From Collinsella aerofaciens (lineage in GTDB: Bacteria; Actinomycetota; Coriobacteriia; Coriobacteriales; Coriobacteriaceae), in contig NZ_JADMWW010000022.1 in assembly GCF_015548375.1 (NCBI RefSeq), forward strand, positions 1 to 47,848: a stretch of 47,848 bases of DNA, given 5' to 3'. The position numbers were made by a program, and so were the translations under genes. Below, piece by piece: positions 9,014 to 16,536 of this stretch. The notes under the pieces are model-generated. The model saw only the letters and a program-made list of their open reading frames with translations, searched no databases and was not told the origin of the DNA. Numbering within the stretch: position 1 is the first letter of the stretch; each line of letters begins with the position of its first letter.

Positions 9014-10234
9014 GTGGGTAACCACTTCCGTACCTCCGGTGCGGGCGATGATGCCCCCAAGACGCAGGCAGGCGTCCAGGGCAGTCGTTTCGCCACTCCG
9101 GATTCAGAGGGCCAGCCTGTTGCTCAGGCCCCCGCTCAGCCGGCAGATCAGGCACAGCCGGCATCCGATCCCTTTGCCTACAATCCAACCAGCGATGTCG
9201 CGCTTTCCGGCACGGCGGGTTTTGAGCCCGTTCAGGCCGTGACCGCTCGCGTGGAGCAGCCTCAGGCTGGTGCCGCCACGCCGCAGCCTACCATGGCCGG
9301 CATTCCCGACCCCTTGGCCCCTGCGACGCCGGCTCCTCAGCCTGCGCAGTCCGGTCTCTTTGCCGCTATTCCCGACCCCACGCAGCCTGCTGCCCCGGTG
9401 GTCGAGAGCGATCAGGCAGCCGAGGTCGCAAGCCTCGATAACGCGCTCAACAACCCCGATTTTACGTCGGTGTTTGCGCCCATCGATCCGCAGGCCAGCC
9501 GCAAGAAGATGGCCAAGCAGGCCGGTGTCGAGCCCGTCATCCTTATGGAGCATGTCACCAAGATCTATCCGGCACAGCCTAACAAGCCTGCACTCGACGA
9601 CATCAACATCGAGATCTATCCGGGCGAGTTCGTCTTCCTGGTCGGTCACTCCGGCTCGGGTAAGACCACGCTGCTGTCGACGCTCAACCGCGACGTCAAG
9701 CCGACGAGCGGCCGCATCCTGGTTGCCGGTCAGGACCTCATGAAGATCAAGAACCGTAAGGTTCCGTTCCTGCGCCGCCAGATTGGCGCCGTGTTCCAGG
9801 ACTTTAAGCTTCTGCCGCAAAAGACCGCCTACGAAAACGTGGCGTTTGCCCTGCAGTGCATCGGCAAGCCCAAGGGCGTCATTCGCAGCCAGGTGCCCGA
9901 GGTGCTGCGTCTGGTCGGTCTGGCCGATCAGATGGACTCGCTGCCCGACCAGCTTTCCGGTGGCGAGCAGCAGCGCGTTGCCGTCGCCCGTGCTATGGTC
10001 AACCGTCCGCCGCTGCTGATCTGCGACGAGCCCACGGGCAACCTCGACCCGGCGATCTCGCTGGGCATCATGAAGCTGCTTGAGCGTATTAACCGCACCG
10101 GCACCACCGTGATCGTCGCCACGCACGACCGCGAGATGGTCGATAGCATGCACCGTCGCGTGATCGCCCTCGAGGGCGGCCACGTCATCCGCGACCAGGA
10201 GAGGGGAGGTTACGGCAACTATGGCACCAACTAA
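9014..10234 (+). CDS. ftsE: Cell division ATP-binding protein FtsE with a long N-terminal extension
   Basis: ATPase of the FtsEX complex, which links cytokinesis to peptidoglycan hydrolase activation. GTG 9014 is preceded by AAGGAG (9003-9008). The ABC domain begins only near residue 175: Walker A Gly-His-Ser-Gly-Ser-Gly-Lys-Thr-Thr near 211, Q-loop Val-Phe-Gln-Asp-Phe-Lys-Leu-Leu, signature Leu-Ser-Gly-Gly-Glu-Gln-Gln, Walker B Leu-Ile-Cys-Asp-Glu-Pro and His loop Thr-His-Asp. FtsE is normally about 225 residues; this protein has 406. The added 170 residues are Pro/Ala/Gln/Thr-rich, look disordered, and repeat short Ile-Pro-Asp-Pro elements. The same frame and composition run from the GTG into the ABC domain, so the extension is likely translated. 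It overlaps ftsX by 14 bases. Confidence 0.93.
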   Translation: MGNHFRTSGAGDDAPKTQAGVQGSRFATPDSEGQPVAQAPAQPADQAQPASDPFAYNPTSDVALSGTAGFEPVQAVTARVEQPQAGAATPQPTMAGIPDPLAPATPAPQPAQSGLFAAIPDPTQPAAPVVESDQAAEVASLDNALNNPDFTSVFAPIDPQASRKKMAKQAGVEPVILMEHVTKIYPAQPNKPALDDINIEIYPGEFVFLVGHSGSGKTTLLSTLNRDVKPTSGRILVAGQDLMKIKNRKVPFLRRQIGAVFQDFKLLPQKTAYENVAFALQCIGKPKGVIRSQVPEVLRLVGLADQMDSLPDQLSGGEQQRVAVARAMVNRPPLLICDEPTGNLDPAISLGIMKLLERINRTGTTVIVATHDREMVDSMHRRVIALEGGHVIRDQERGGYGNYGTN

Positions 10235-11141
10235 CGTGGGCTACTCCTTCAAAGAAGCAATCAGCCACTTCTTCCGTAACTGGACTACCTCGCTCGGCGC
10301 CGTCATCACGATCTTCCTTTCGCTGTTTATCATCGGCCTGTTCATCATGGGCTCTGCGATGCTGAACTCCGTGATCGGCACCGTCGAGGATCAGGTTGTC
10401 ATCAACGCGTTCATTAGTGATGACGCCGATCAGGCCGATGTTCAGGCTTTTGAGGCCGAGCTTAAGACGTGGAGCAACGTCAAGTCCGTGACCTATAAGG
10501 ATAAGGACGACGCGCTGGCCGAGTACACGAGCAAGATGTCGGGTAACGCCGACGCCACCATGAGCGCGCTCGACGGCCAGAACCCGCTGCCCGCCTCGTT
10601 TGCGATTGAGATGGACGATCCGTCTCAGGTCGAGAGCACGGCCAAGAAGCTCAAGAAGGATGCCGATTTCCAGAAGATCGCGGATGACGGCGACGTCAAC
10701 GCGAGCGTGCTGTACGGCCAGGAGGAAGTGAGCCGCCTGTTCCAGGTGACCAACTACATCCGCATCGCCGCCGTGGTGCTCGTTGGCCTTCTGACCTTTA
10801 TCGCATTCATCTTCATCAACAACACGATTCGCCTGTCCATTACGGCGCGTCGTCGTGAGATTGCGATTATGCGTCTGGTCGGCGCCAGCAACGGCTTCAT
10901 TCGTGGCCCGTTTATCACCGAGGGCGTACTGCAGGCCATTTTGGGCTCGCTGCTTTCCATCGGCGTTCTGGAGCTGCTGCGCAATCTGATGATTCCGCGT
11001 TTGCAGGAGAGCATCGGCTGGATGTCGTTTGCCCTGCCGATGCAGTACTACCTGGTGACCTATGCTGCGCTGATTCTGGTCGGCGTGATTATCGGCCTCT
11101 TTGGTTCTGCCATCGCCATGCGTCGCTACCTGCGCGTGTAG
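10221..11141 (+). CDS. ftsX: Cell division membrane protein FtsX
   Basis: Membrane partner of FtsE, 306 residues. It has the usual topology: a cytoplasmic start with Ser-Phe-Lys-Glu-Ala, one membrane segment (about 25-48), an extracellular domain of about 120 residues that contacts cell wall hydrolase regulators, and three membrane segments in the C-terminal FtsX/MacB-type domain. Arg-Arg-Glu-Ile-Ala-Ile-Met-Arg-Leu-Val-Gly-Ala is the characteristic cytoplasmic loop. GGGGAGG lies upstream inside ftsE. A terminator follows at 11166. Confidence 0.95.
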   Translation: MAPTNVGYSFKEAISHFFRNWTTSLGAVITIFLSLFIIGLFIMGSAMLNSVIGTVEDQVVINAFISDDADQADVQAFEAELKTWSNVKSVTYKDKDDALAEYTSKMSGNADATMSALDGQNPLPASFAIEMDDPSQVESTAKKLKKDADFQKIADDGDVNASVLYGQEEVSRLFQVTNYIRIAAVVLVGLLTFIAFIFINNTIRLSITARRREIAIMRLVGASNGFIRGPFITEGVLQAILGSLLSIGVLELLRNLMIPRLQESIGWMSFALPMQYYLVTYAALILVGVIIGLFGSAIAMRRYLRV

Positions 11142-11165
11142 GCATGCCTGGAATTCATCCCTTCC

Positions 11166-11199
11166 AACGGGTCGTCTCTTATGGGGCGGCCCGTTTTTT
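11166..11199 (+). terminator. Terminator of ftsEX
   Basis: AACGGGTCGTC (11166-11176) pairs with GGGCGGCCCGTT (about 11184-11195) with wobble pairs, then a run of T to 11199. Confidence 0.8.
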
Positions 11200-11276
11200 G
11201 ATCCCTAGGGGACGGCAGGAAAGCGAATCATTTGGGTAGACTCTTTGGAGTTCGCAATCGATAGTTAGGAGGCGCC

Positions 11277-13412
11277 ATGGGGCGCAATAACAAGCATAAG
11301 CGTGGAGCTCGCAATAAGCGCGGGCCGGTGCGCAGCGAACGCCGTCCGAGCCTGACCGGGCGCGTGCAGCTCCATGAGCACAGTGCCTATGTCATAACCG
11401 AGAATGGCGACTACAAGGTCATGGGTCGCGGCAAGCGTGAGATCATGGACGGCGATACCGTTGCCGTGAGCATTAAGAATAGCCCGCATGGCGAGCGTCG
11501 CGCCGTGATCGAGGGCGTAGTTGAGCGCGCAGCCATAAGCGTGGTGGGTACGTACCAGACCGCCGGTCCGCTCGGTGTGATCGAGCCGCTCGATTCGCGC
11601 TTGAAGGCCGACTTCTTCATTTTGCCCGAGGATACCTCGGCGGATCGTCTGGGTGTCCACCCGGGTGATGCCGTTGTCGCGCGCATTTTGACCTACCCGA
11701 CGCGCCTGGAATCGGGCACCGTGACGATCGAACGCCGCATTGGCGGAGATGACGCGCCCGATTTGGGCGTTCAATATGTGATGGCGCGTTACGGCTATAC
11801 CGATAGCTATCCCGAGACCGCGCTAGACGAGGCCGAGGGGCTTTCGCTCGATGTGTCCGTGGCGCTTAAGGACCCGCTCCGCCGCGATCTGCGCGACCGC
11901 TTTGTCATCACGATCGACCCGGTCGACGCGCGCGACTTTGACGATGCCATTTCGCTGGAGCGCACGCCCGAGGGTGGCTACAAGCTGGGTGTGCATATCG
12001 CCGACGTTTCACACTATGTGGCTTGGGACGGGCATATCGATCTTGAGGCTCACCATCGTACGACATCGGTGTATCTGGCCGATCGCGTGCTTCCCATGCT
12101 GCCCGAACGCCTGTCCTGTGACCTGTGCTCGCTTCGCCCTGACGAGGACCGTCTTGCGTTTACCGTCGATATCGAGCTCGATGCGCATGGTCGCGTGCGG
12201 CATTACGACCCGTACCCCAGCGTGATTCGCTCGCGTGTGCGTATGGACTATGACGGCGCCGAGGCTCTGCTGGTGCGTGCCGGCGCGGTTGAGTATTCGG
12301 TGCTGGAGGGTGCGGCCGAGGATGTTGCGGCTGCTGAGACCTCGCGCGAGGAAGCGCTTGAGCGCGGTCTTGCGTGCGAGGAGACCGCCCGCGGCTACAA
12401 CATCGACCTCGGCGATTTCCTTGTCGCCGCTAACGAACTCGCCGAACTTCGCCGTCGCATTCGTCGCGCCCGCGGCTCAGTCGATTTTGACACGGCCGAG
12501 ATTCGCGCTCTATTGGATGAGGACGGAGTGCCCGTGCAGATTGTGGCGCGTGAGCGTTCGTGTGCCACGTCGCTTATCGAGGAAGCCATGCTGCTCGCCA
12601 ACGAGTGCGTTGCAGAGTGGCTGGCGGACCGTGATATCGAGGCCTGCTATCGCGTGCATGAGGATCCGAGCCCCGATAGCCTGCACGGTGCCGCCGTTGC
12701 GCTGGCGCAGCTAGGCATCATCGACGATCGCCGTGCTGCCGGTATTGCCCTGGGGAGTCCCGATGAGCTGCAGGCTGCAGTCGATGCTGCCGCCGGTACG
12801 GCCAACGCACCGCTTGTTAACACGCTGCTTCTGCGCAGCATGCAGCGCGCGCTGTACAAGCCGCGCAACGAGGGCCACTTTGCGCTCGCCGCGCCGTGCT
12901 ACTGTCACTTTACGAGTCCCATCCGTCGCTACCCCGATCTGGTGGTGCACCGCGTGCTCAAACTGCAGTTGGCCTATGAGCAGCTCGGCGGCAAGGACGC
13001 CTTGGTCCGTACGCCGCGGCTGATCGGCAAGGGGCGCGAGTCGCTGCCGCGCATTCTGCCGCAGATCTGCCGCGCATGTAGCGATGCCGAGCGCGCGGCA
13101 GATGCCGCCAGCCATGCGACGCAAAAGATCAAGATTGCCCAGTACTATGAGGACCGTCTGGGCGAGCGCTATGCCGGAACCGTCTCGTGGGTTAGCAGCA
13201 TGGGCCTTTTTGTGCGCTTGGATCTAACGCAGGTCGAAGGCTTGGTTTCGATCAAGAGCCTGGGCAACGAGTGGTTCGAGTTCGACGAGGACGCGCTAAC
13301 GCTCACAGGTGCCGACACGGGCGCCCGTTACGAGCTGGGGCAGCGCGTGATCATCGAGGTCTCGCGCGTCAATACCACGCGTGGGCACTTGGACTTTAAG
13401 CTTATCCATTAG
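11277..13412 (+). CDS. rnr: Ribonuclease R
   Basis: Processive 3'-5' exoribonuclease that degrades structured RNA and, with tmRNA-SmpB, non-stop mRNAs. It has 711 residues; AGGAGG lies just before the ATG. A basic N-terminus (Lys/Arg-rich, residues 1-25) leads into cold-shock-like OB domains. The RNB catalytic domain carries Thr-Ile-Asp-Pro-Val-Asp-Ala-Arg-Asp-Phe-Asp-Asp-Ala near residues 211-223, with the Mg-binding aspartates. An S1 domain (Tyr-Ala-Gly-Thr-Val-Ser-Trp-Val) forms the last 80 residues. RNase R genes are often next to smpB; here about 4 kb of other genes lies between them. Confidence 0.95.
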   Translation: MGRNNKHKRGARNKRGPVRSERRPSLTGRVQLHEHSAYVITENGDYKVMGRGKREIMDGDTVAVSIKNSPHGERRAVIEGVVERAAISVVGTYQTAGPLGVIEPLDSRLKADFFILPEDTSADRLGVHPGDAVVARILTYPTRLESGTVTIERRIGGDDAPDLGVQYVMARYGYTDSYPETALDEAEGLSLDVSVALKDPLRRDLRDRFVITIDPVDARDFDDAISLERTPEGGYKLGVHIADVSHYVAWDGHIDLEAHHRTTSVYLADRVLPMLPERLSCDLCSLRPDEDRLAFTVDIELDAHGRVRHYDPYPSVIRSRVRMDYDGAEALLVRAGAVEYSVLEGAAEDVAAAETSREEALERGLACEETARGYNIDLGDFLVAANELAELRRRIRRARGSVDFDTAEIRALLDEDGVPVQIVARERSCATSLIEEAMLLANECVAEWLADRDIEACYRVHEDPSPDSLHGAAVALAQLGIIDDRRAAGIALGSPDELQAAVDAAAGTANAPLVNTLLLRSMQRALYKPRNEGHFALAAPCYCHFTSPIRRYPDLVVHRVLKLQLAYEQLGGKDALVRTPRLIGKGRESLPRILPQICRACSDAERAADAASHATQKIKIAQYYEDRLGERYAGTVSWVSSMGLFVRLDLTQVEGLVSIKSLGNEWFEFDEDALTLTGADTGARYELGQRVIIEVSRVNTTRGHLDFKLIH

Positions 13413-13437
13413 CCAAATCCCGACTCATGGTGGGGGA

Positions 13438-13469
13438 GCGGAGGGCGGCCTTTCGGGACCGCCCTCCGC
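13438..13469 (+). terminator. Hairpin after rnr, probable terminator
   Basis: GCGGAGGGCGG (13438-13448) pairs perfectly with CCGCCCTCCGC (13459-13469). Only ATTTG follows, so it lacks a full T-run. Confidence 0.6.
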
Positions 13470-13531
13470 ATTTGAATCGTGGCTACCTTGCCGTCTGCTC
13501 GGCCGCCCGCTTACCTGCTATTTGAGAGGTA

Positions 13532-13569
13532 AAACCTACCAAAATAAACCTGTCCCTTTTGGCAGGTTT
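13532..13569. repeat. Dispersed palindrome, family F, copy 2, next to a recombinase gene
   Basis: AAACCTACCAAAA (13532-13544) pairs with TTTTGGCAGGTTT (13557-13569) with one mismatch, around TAAACCTGTCCC. It aligns with 1401-1439. It lies 20 bases before the serine recombinase start, so a role as its site is conceivable but unproven. Confidence 0.6.
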
Positions 13570-13588
13570 ACAAGAAAGCGGGGATGAG

Positions 13589-14194
13589 ATGGCGACGGTG
13601 TACGGTTATACGCGGGTGAGTTCGCGCGATCAGAATCTGAATCGGCAGCTGGATGCGCTGGGCGCCTATGGCGTGGGCTCAGCGAATATTTATGCCGACC
13701 ATGCGAGCGGCAAGGACTTCGATCGACCGCGTTATCGCGAGCTGCTGCACGTCCTGGGAGACGGGGACGTGCTGGTGGTGCTTTCTATCGACCGACTTGG
13801 TCGTAATTACTCCGAGATTCTTGAGGAATGGCGACGCATTACCAAGGAGCTCGGGGTTGCCATTGTGGTGTTGGACATGCCATTGCTTGACACGCGCGCT
13901 AGGGCCAGCGGCGCGCCAGATGTGACCAACGTCCTGATTGCCGATATTGTGCTGCAACTGCTGAGCTACGTGGCGCAGGTGGAGCGCGAGAATATCCATC
14001 GGCGCCAAGCGGAGGGAATTGCAGCGGCGCGGGCGCGAGGGGTCCGTTTCGGTCGACCTCGCAAGCCGTGCCCTCCTCAGTTTGAGCTGGTGCGCGATAG
14101 CTATGAGGCGGGCGATATTACCCGCAGCCAGGCAGCAAAGTGCCTGGGCGTGTGCGTGGGGACGTTCGATCGCTGGATGCGCGAGGCGGGGTAG
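13589..14194 (+). CDS. Serine recombinase of the resolvase/invertase family
   Basis: Site-specific recombinase of 201 residues from ATG 13589 (AAGCGGGG upstream). The catalytic N-terminal domain has Tyr-Gly-Tyr-Thr-Arg-Val-Ser-Ser near residue 5, with the nucleophile Ser, and Ser-Ile-Asp-Arg-Leu-Gly-Arg-Asn-Tyr near 65. The E-helix contains Val-Glu-Arg-Glu-Asn-Ile-His-Arg-Arg-Gln-Ala-Glu-Gly-Ile. A short C-terminal DNA-binding domain follows (Phe-Gly-Arg-Pro-Arg-Lys, then a helix-turn-helix around residues 165-200). Size fits Tn3-type resolvases and DNA invertases. No transposase or inverted invertible segment is visible nearby, so its substrate is unknown. Confidence 0.9.
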   Translation: MATVYGYTRVSSRDQNLNRQLDALGAYGVGSANIYADHASGKDFDRPRYRELLHVLGDGDVLVVLSIDRLGRNYSEILEEWRRITKELGVAIVVLDMPLLDTRARASGAPDVTNVLIADIVLQLLSYVAQVERENIHRRQAEGIAAARARGVRFGRPRKPCPPQFELVRDSYEAGDITRSQAAKCLGVCVGTFDRWMREAG

Positions 14195-14300
14195 GGGTTT
14201 GCGTCGCTTTGTCGCTTCCTGTTGCGATTCAAATTTTGATACGGTGACGATGTCATTTGGGGCTGCACTCGCTCATATTTAAAAAGACGGAGGTTGGCCT

Positions 14301-14882
14301 TTGGCGCACATGAAGAAAATAATCGGGTGGACCGCGATCGCTCTGTTCGCCGCAACGCTGGCGGGCATCTGGGTGCTGACGGAGCAAAACGCAGTGCAGA
14401 CGTCGTTGCTGAGCGAGTCCACCGCGCGCGTGGTGGAGGGTCAGGCTGCGAGCGTTCAGGCTACCGGCATCACGGGTGAAATTCAGGCGGGGGACGGCAT
14501 GACTGAGAGTACCAATCCGGCTGCCTCGACGGTCCAGCCTGGTCGACTTGCTTCCATTCGCATGTGGGTAGGCGCAAACGTCCGTCGCGTCGCCCATACC
14601 GTAGAGTTTTTCTTCGTCGGATTGTTCGCCTCGGTGATCGTGGTCTGCTTTTCCAGGCGTCCATGGAGTGTGTGTTCCCGTTGCGTGCCTGTGTTTCTCT
14701 TTTGCGCTGCCTGCTCCGTTGGCGACCAGGTGCATAAGATCTTTGTTCCCGGCAGGCATTTCGACGTTATCGATTTAGGATTCGATGCTGCGGGCTATGT
14801 CACCGCCATGCTGTTGGTATTGCTGGCAGCGGCGTTGGTGCGCCATGTGACTCGGCCGATCGGCGCCCATGCGAGGCGCTAG
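14301..14882 (+). CDS. VanZ-like membrane protein
   Basis: A 193-residue membrane protein starting at TTG 14301, preferred because GGAGG (14289-14293) is 7 bases upstream; an ATG follows at 14310. One membrane segment lies at residues 7-25, then a Ser/Thr/Gln-rich linker. Residues 98-185 hold three more segments. The pattern His-Thr-Val-Glu-Phe-Phe-Phe-Val-Gly-Leu, then Asp-Gln-Val-His-Lys, then Asp-Val-Ile-Asp-Leu-Gly-Phe-Asp is that of the VanZ-like family (His/Glu, Asp-Glu-x-x-Gln-like and Asp-x-x-x-Asp motifs). VanZ confers low-level teicoplanin resistance in some strains, but most relatives have no known role. Followed by a 122-bp gap. Confidence 0.7.
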   Translation: MAHMKKIIGWTAIALFAATLAGIWVLTEQNAVQTSLLSESTARVVEGQAASVQATGITGEIQAGDGMTESTNPAASTVQPGRLASIRMWVGANVRRVAHTVEFFFVGLFASVIVVCFSRRPWSVCSRCVPVFLFCAACSVGDQVHKIFVPGRHFDVIDLGFDAAGYVTAMLLVLLAAALVRHVTRPIGAHARR

Positions 14883-15004
14883 CCTTAAGACGAGACATCG
14901 CGACTGCCTATGCTTCGACATTGACTACAATAACGGCTGCAATCGCGAGTGGTCGTCGATGTGCAGTTTTCCAGACACCTGTTTTCTCTAAGAAAGGAAA
15001 TCCC

Positions 15005-15364
15005 ATGGCGGTATTGTTTGTTGAATATCCCAAGTGCTCGACCTGTAAGAAGGCCAAGGCATGGCTGGACGAACATGGGGTAGAGTATATCGATCGCGAT
15101 ATCGTTTTGGACAATCCCACGGCTGATGAGCTTGCGACCTGGATTGCTCGTTCGGGGCTGCCGGTGCGGCGCTTCTTTAATTCGTCGGGCATGAAATATC
15201 GAGAGCTGGGCCTGAAGGCGCGTCTGGATGCGGGCATGACGGATCAGGAGTGCTACGAGCTGCTGGCGACCGACGGCATGCTGGTCAAGCGTCCGCTGCT
15301 GGTGGGCGACGACTTTGCGATTCCTGGGTTTAAGGAAGCGACCTGGACCGAGGTGCTGCTGTAG
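15005..15364 (+). CDS. ArsC/Spx-family thioredoxin-fold protein
   Basis: A 119-residue protein of the arsenate reductase-like (ArsC/Spx/YffB) family. ATG 15005 follows AGAAAGGAAA. The family motif Cys-Ser-Thr-Cys-Lys-Lys-Ala near residues 12-18 gives a Cys-x-x-Cys pair, and Arg-Arg-Phe-Phe-Asn-Ser-Ser-Gly and Lys-Arg-Pro-Leu-Leu-Val lie in the expected places. Spx regulators bind RNA polymerase alpha; YffB-type members are of uncertain function; true ArsC reduces arsenate. Sequence alone does not separate these, and no ars genes are nearby, so a general thiol-redox role is likelier. Confidence 0.85.
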   Translation: MAVLFVEYPKCSTCKKAKAWLDEHGVEYIDRDIVLDNPTADELATWIARSGLPVRRFFNSSGMKYRELGLKARLDAGMTDQECYELLATDGMLVKRPLLVGDDFAIPGFKEATWTEVLL

Positions 15365-15370
15365 TGGCTG

Positions 15371-15542
15371 CGGAAAGTGCGTCCCGTTTTGAGCTCGGAT
15401 TCCGGGACGCAGTTTCCGGTTGAAGGGGCTAGCGGAAACCGTATCCCAGTTTGAGCGCGAAATCTGGGATACGGTTTCCGTTTGAGGCCTCTAGGGGAAA
15501 GCGCGTCCCGTTCTGGACGTAAATTCCGGGATGAGCTTTCCG
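15371..15542. repeat. Three tandem 62-bp units, each with a 48-bp hairpin (family D)
   Basis: Hairpins at 15371-15418, 15433-15480 and 15495-15542 start exactly 62 bases apart. Each opens with CGGAAA or GGGAAA and closes with TTTCCG. The stem bases differ between units but mostly keep pairing: GCGTCCCG/CGGGACGC in unit 1, CCGTATCCCA/TGGGATACGG in unit 2, while unit 3 has one mismatch and one wobble. A further GGCGGGCATGCGC/GGCGGGCATATGCGC pair of direct repeats follows to about 15585. The array lies between convergent genes. Confidence 0.85.
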
Positions 15543-15584
15543 GTTGGCGGGCATGCGCACTATCCCGGCTGGCGGGCATATGCG

Positions 15585-15995
15585 CTAATCCTCAAGCTGT
15601 GCCCATTCGTGCGGATCGTAGACCTTTACGTGCTTGTTGGGCTTGCCGCTCCAGTACTCCTCGTCCATAAAGGGCAGATATGCCTGAATGCCGGGGCAGA
15701 TAAAGGGAATCCGCTGCTGTTGCAGTCGCTCGCGCTGGCGCTGCTCCAGGTGCGCCTCGGATATGACGGTCGGCATGCCGGACAGCTCGACGAGGCTTGC
15801 CTGGATTCGCTTAAGGTCGGGGAGTCCCGCGTGCCATGACATCCGCATGATTAAAAAGGATGCACGGCGGTATTTTGCCTGCACCACAGTAATGGCGGGG
15901 CGTAACGTGGGGTGAATTTTGTCCCGTTCGGGCCAAAGGTCGGCAGTGATCTCGAGGCCCAGGGTCTCCCATAGGTAATCAAGCTCTTCGTCCAT
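15585..15995 (-). CDS. Conserved-looking protein of unknown function
   Basis: A 136-residue soluble protein. The start ATG at 15995 has GAGG eight bases upstream on the minus strand. It is rich in Arg, Gln and Glu in the middle (Gln-Arg-Gln-Arg-Glu-Arg-Leu-Gln). It contains Arg-Ile-Pro-Phe-Ile-Cys-Pro-Gly-Ile-Gln-Ala-Tyr-Leu-Pro-Phe, which resembles a segment I recall from larger helix-turn-helix or abortive-infection-type regulators; I cannot name the family with confidence. It might be a truncated version of such a protein. It converges on the tandem hairpins. The region 15996-16160 between it and the tRNA promoter shows no gene. Confidence 0.5.
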   Translation of the reverse strand: MDEELDYLWETLGLEITADLWPERDKIHPTLRPAITVVQAKYRRASFLIMRMSWHAGLPDLKRIQASLVELSGMPTVISEAHLEQRQRERLQQQRIPFICPGIQAYLPFMDEEYWSGKPNKHVKVYDPHEWAQLED

Positions 15996-16160
15996 GGCGC
16001 CTCGATATCTACGCGATCATTGATACTTCGATTGTGTTGCCTGGTGCTATCGTTTTCACGGTAGAATCTGCCAACGGTTGACGGCTACCGCTCACGGCGT
16101 TTTGCCCTTCGTGTACAGCGGTTGGCTTCACAGGTCCTTCACGGGTTGGACTAAATTAGG

Positions 16161-16227
16161 CCAATTTGACTGAATTTCAAAAAAGTCAAAATTGGGGCTT
16201 GCGTCACGGCGAGACTTCCCGTATATT
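16161..16227 (+). promoter_or_regulatory. Promoter of the tRNA-Gln/tRNA-Glu operon with an upstream AT-rich palindrome
   Basis: TTGCGT (16199-16204), a 17-base spacer and TATATT (16222-16227) place the start near 16234, about 38 nt before tRNA-Gln. Immediately upstream, CCAATTTGACT (16161-16171) and AGTCAAAATTGG (16184-16195) form an almost perfect inverted repeat around A-rich sequence, which could be an UP-like element or an operator. Confidence 0.6.
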
Positions 16228-16271
16228 TCTTTCTTGCGCAAAGGCACAGCCGAGCGCAGCGATGCAGTCAT

Positions 16272-16345
16272 TGGGATGTCGTCTAATGGCAGGACAGCGG
16301 ATTCTGGTTCCGTCAATGGGGGTTCGACTCCCTCCATCCCAGCCA
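16272..16345 (+). tRNA. tRNA-Gln (anticodon CTG)
   Basis: Acceptor stem TGGGATG (16272-16278) pairs with CATCCCA (16335-16341), followed by encoded GCCA. The anticodon loop is TTCTGGT flanked by CGGA/TCCG. The T arm contains GGTTCGACTCC. The U1-A72 pair is typical of bacterial tRNA-Gln. Confidence 0.95.
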
Positions 16346-16362
16346 TTGCATTTGCTACATAT

Positions 16363-16439
16363 GGCCCGTTCGTCTAGCGGTTTAGGACGCCGCCCTCTCA
16401 AGGCGGAGATCACCAGTTCGAATCTGGTACGGGCTACCA
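16363..16439 (+). tRNA. tRNA-Glu (anticodon CTC)
   Basis: Acceptor stem GGCCCGT (16363-16369) pairs with ACGGGCT (16429-16435), followed by ACCA. The anticodon stem CCGCC/GGCGG encloses CTCTCAA, giving anticodon CTC for GAG. It lies 17 bases after tRNA-Gln and shares its promoter and terminator. Confidence 0.95.
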
Positions 16440-16449
16440 AAATTGAACG

Positions 16450-16477
16450 CCCGGGCCTCGTAAGAGACCCGGGTTTT
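16450..16477 (+). terminator. Terminator of the tRNA operon
   Basis: CCCGGGCCTC (16450-16459), GTAA loop and GAGACCCGGG (16464-16473), then TTTT. Confidence 0.85.
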
Positions 16478-16536
16478 GTGTATTGACCGATGTTTAAGGC
16501 GCGCGTTGAGTCTGCCACCCGGACCGAGGAGTTGTC

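Noticed and set aside
8775-9188. Minus-strand frame across the large palindrome and the ftsE start
   Set aside because: It spans the 109-bp hairpin and the ftsE promoter and shows no coding character.
15371-15542. CRISPR array
   Set aside because: Three units with 62-bp period, but the repeats are hairpins that differ in sequence and the short gaps are not unique spacers; no cas genes are present.
16128-16346. Small minus-strand protein covering tRNA-Gln
   Set aside because: It is the antisense of the tRNA and its promoter; such frames are common annotation artefacts.
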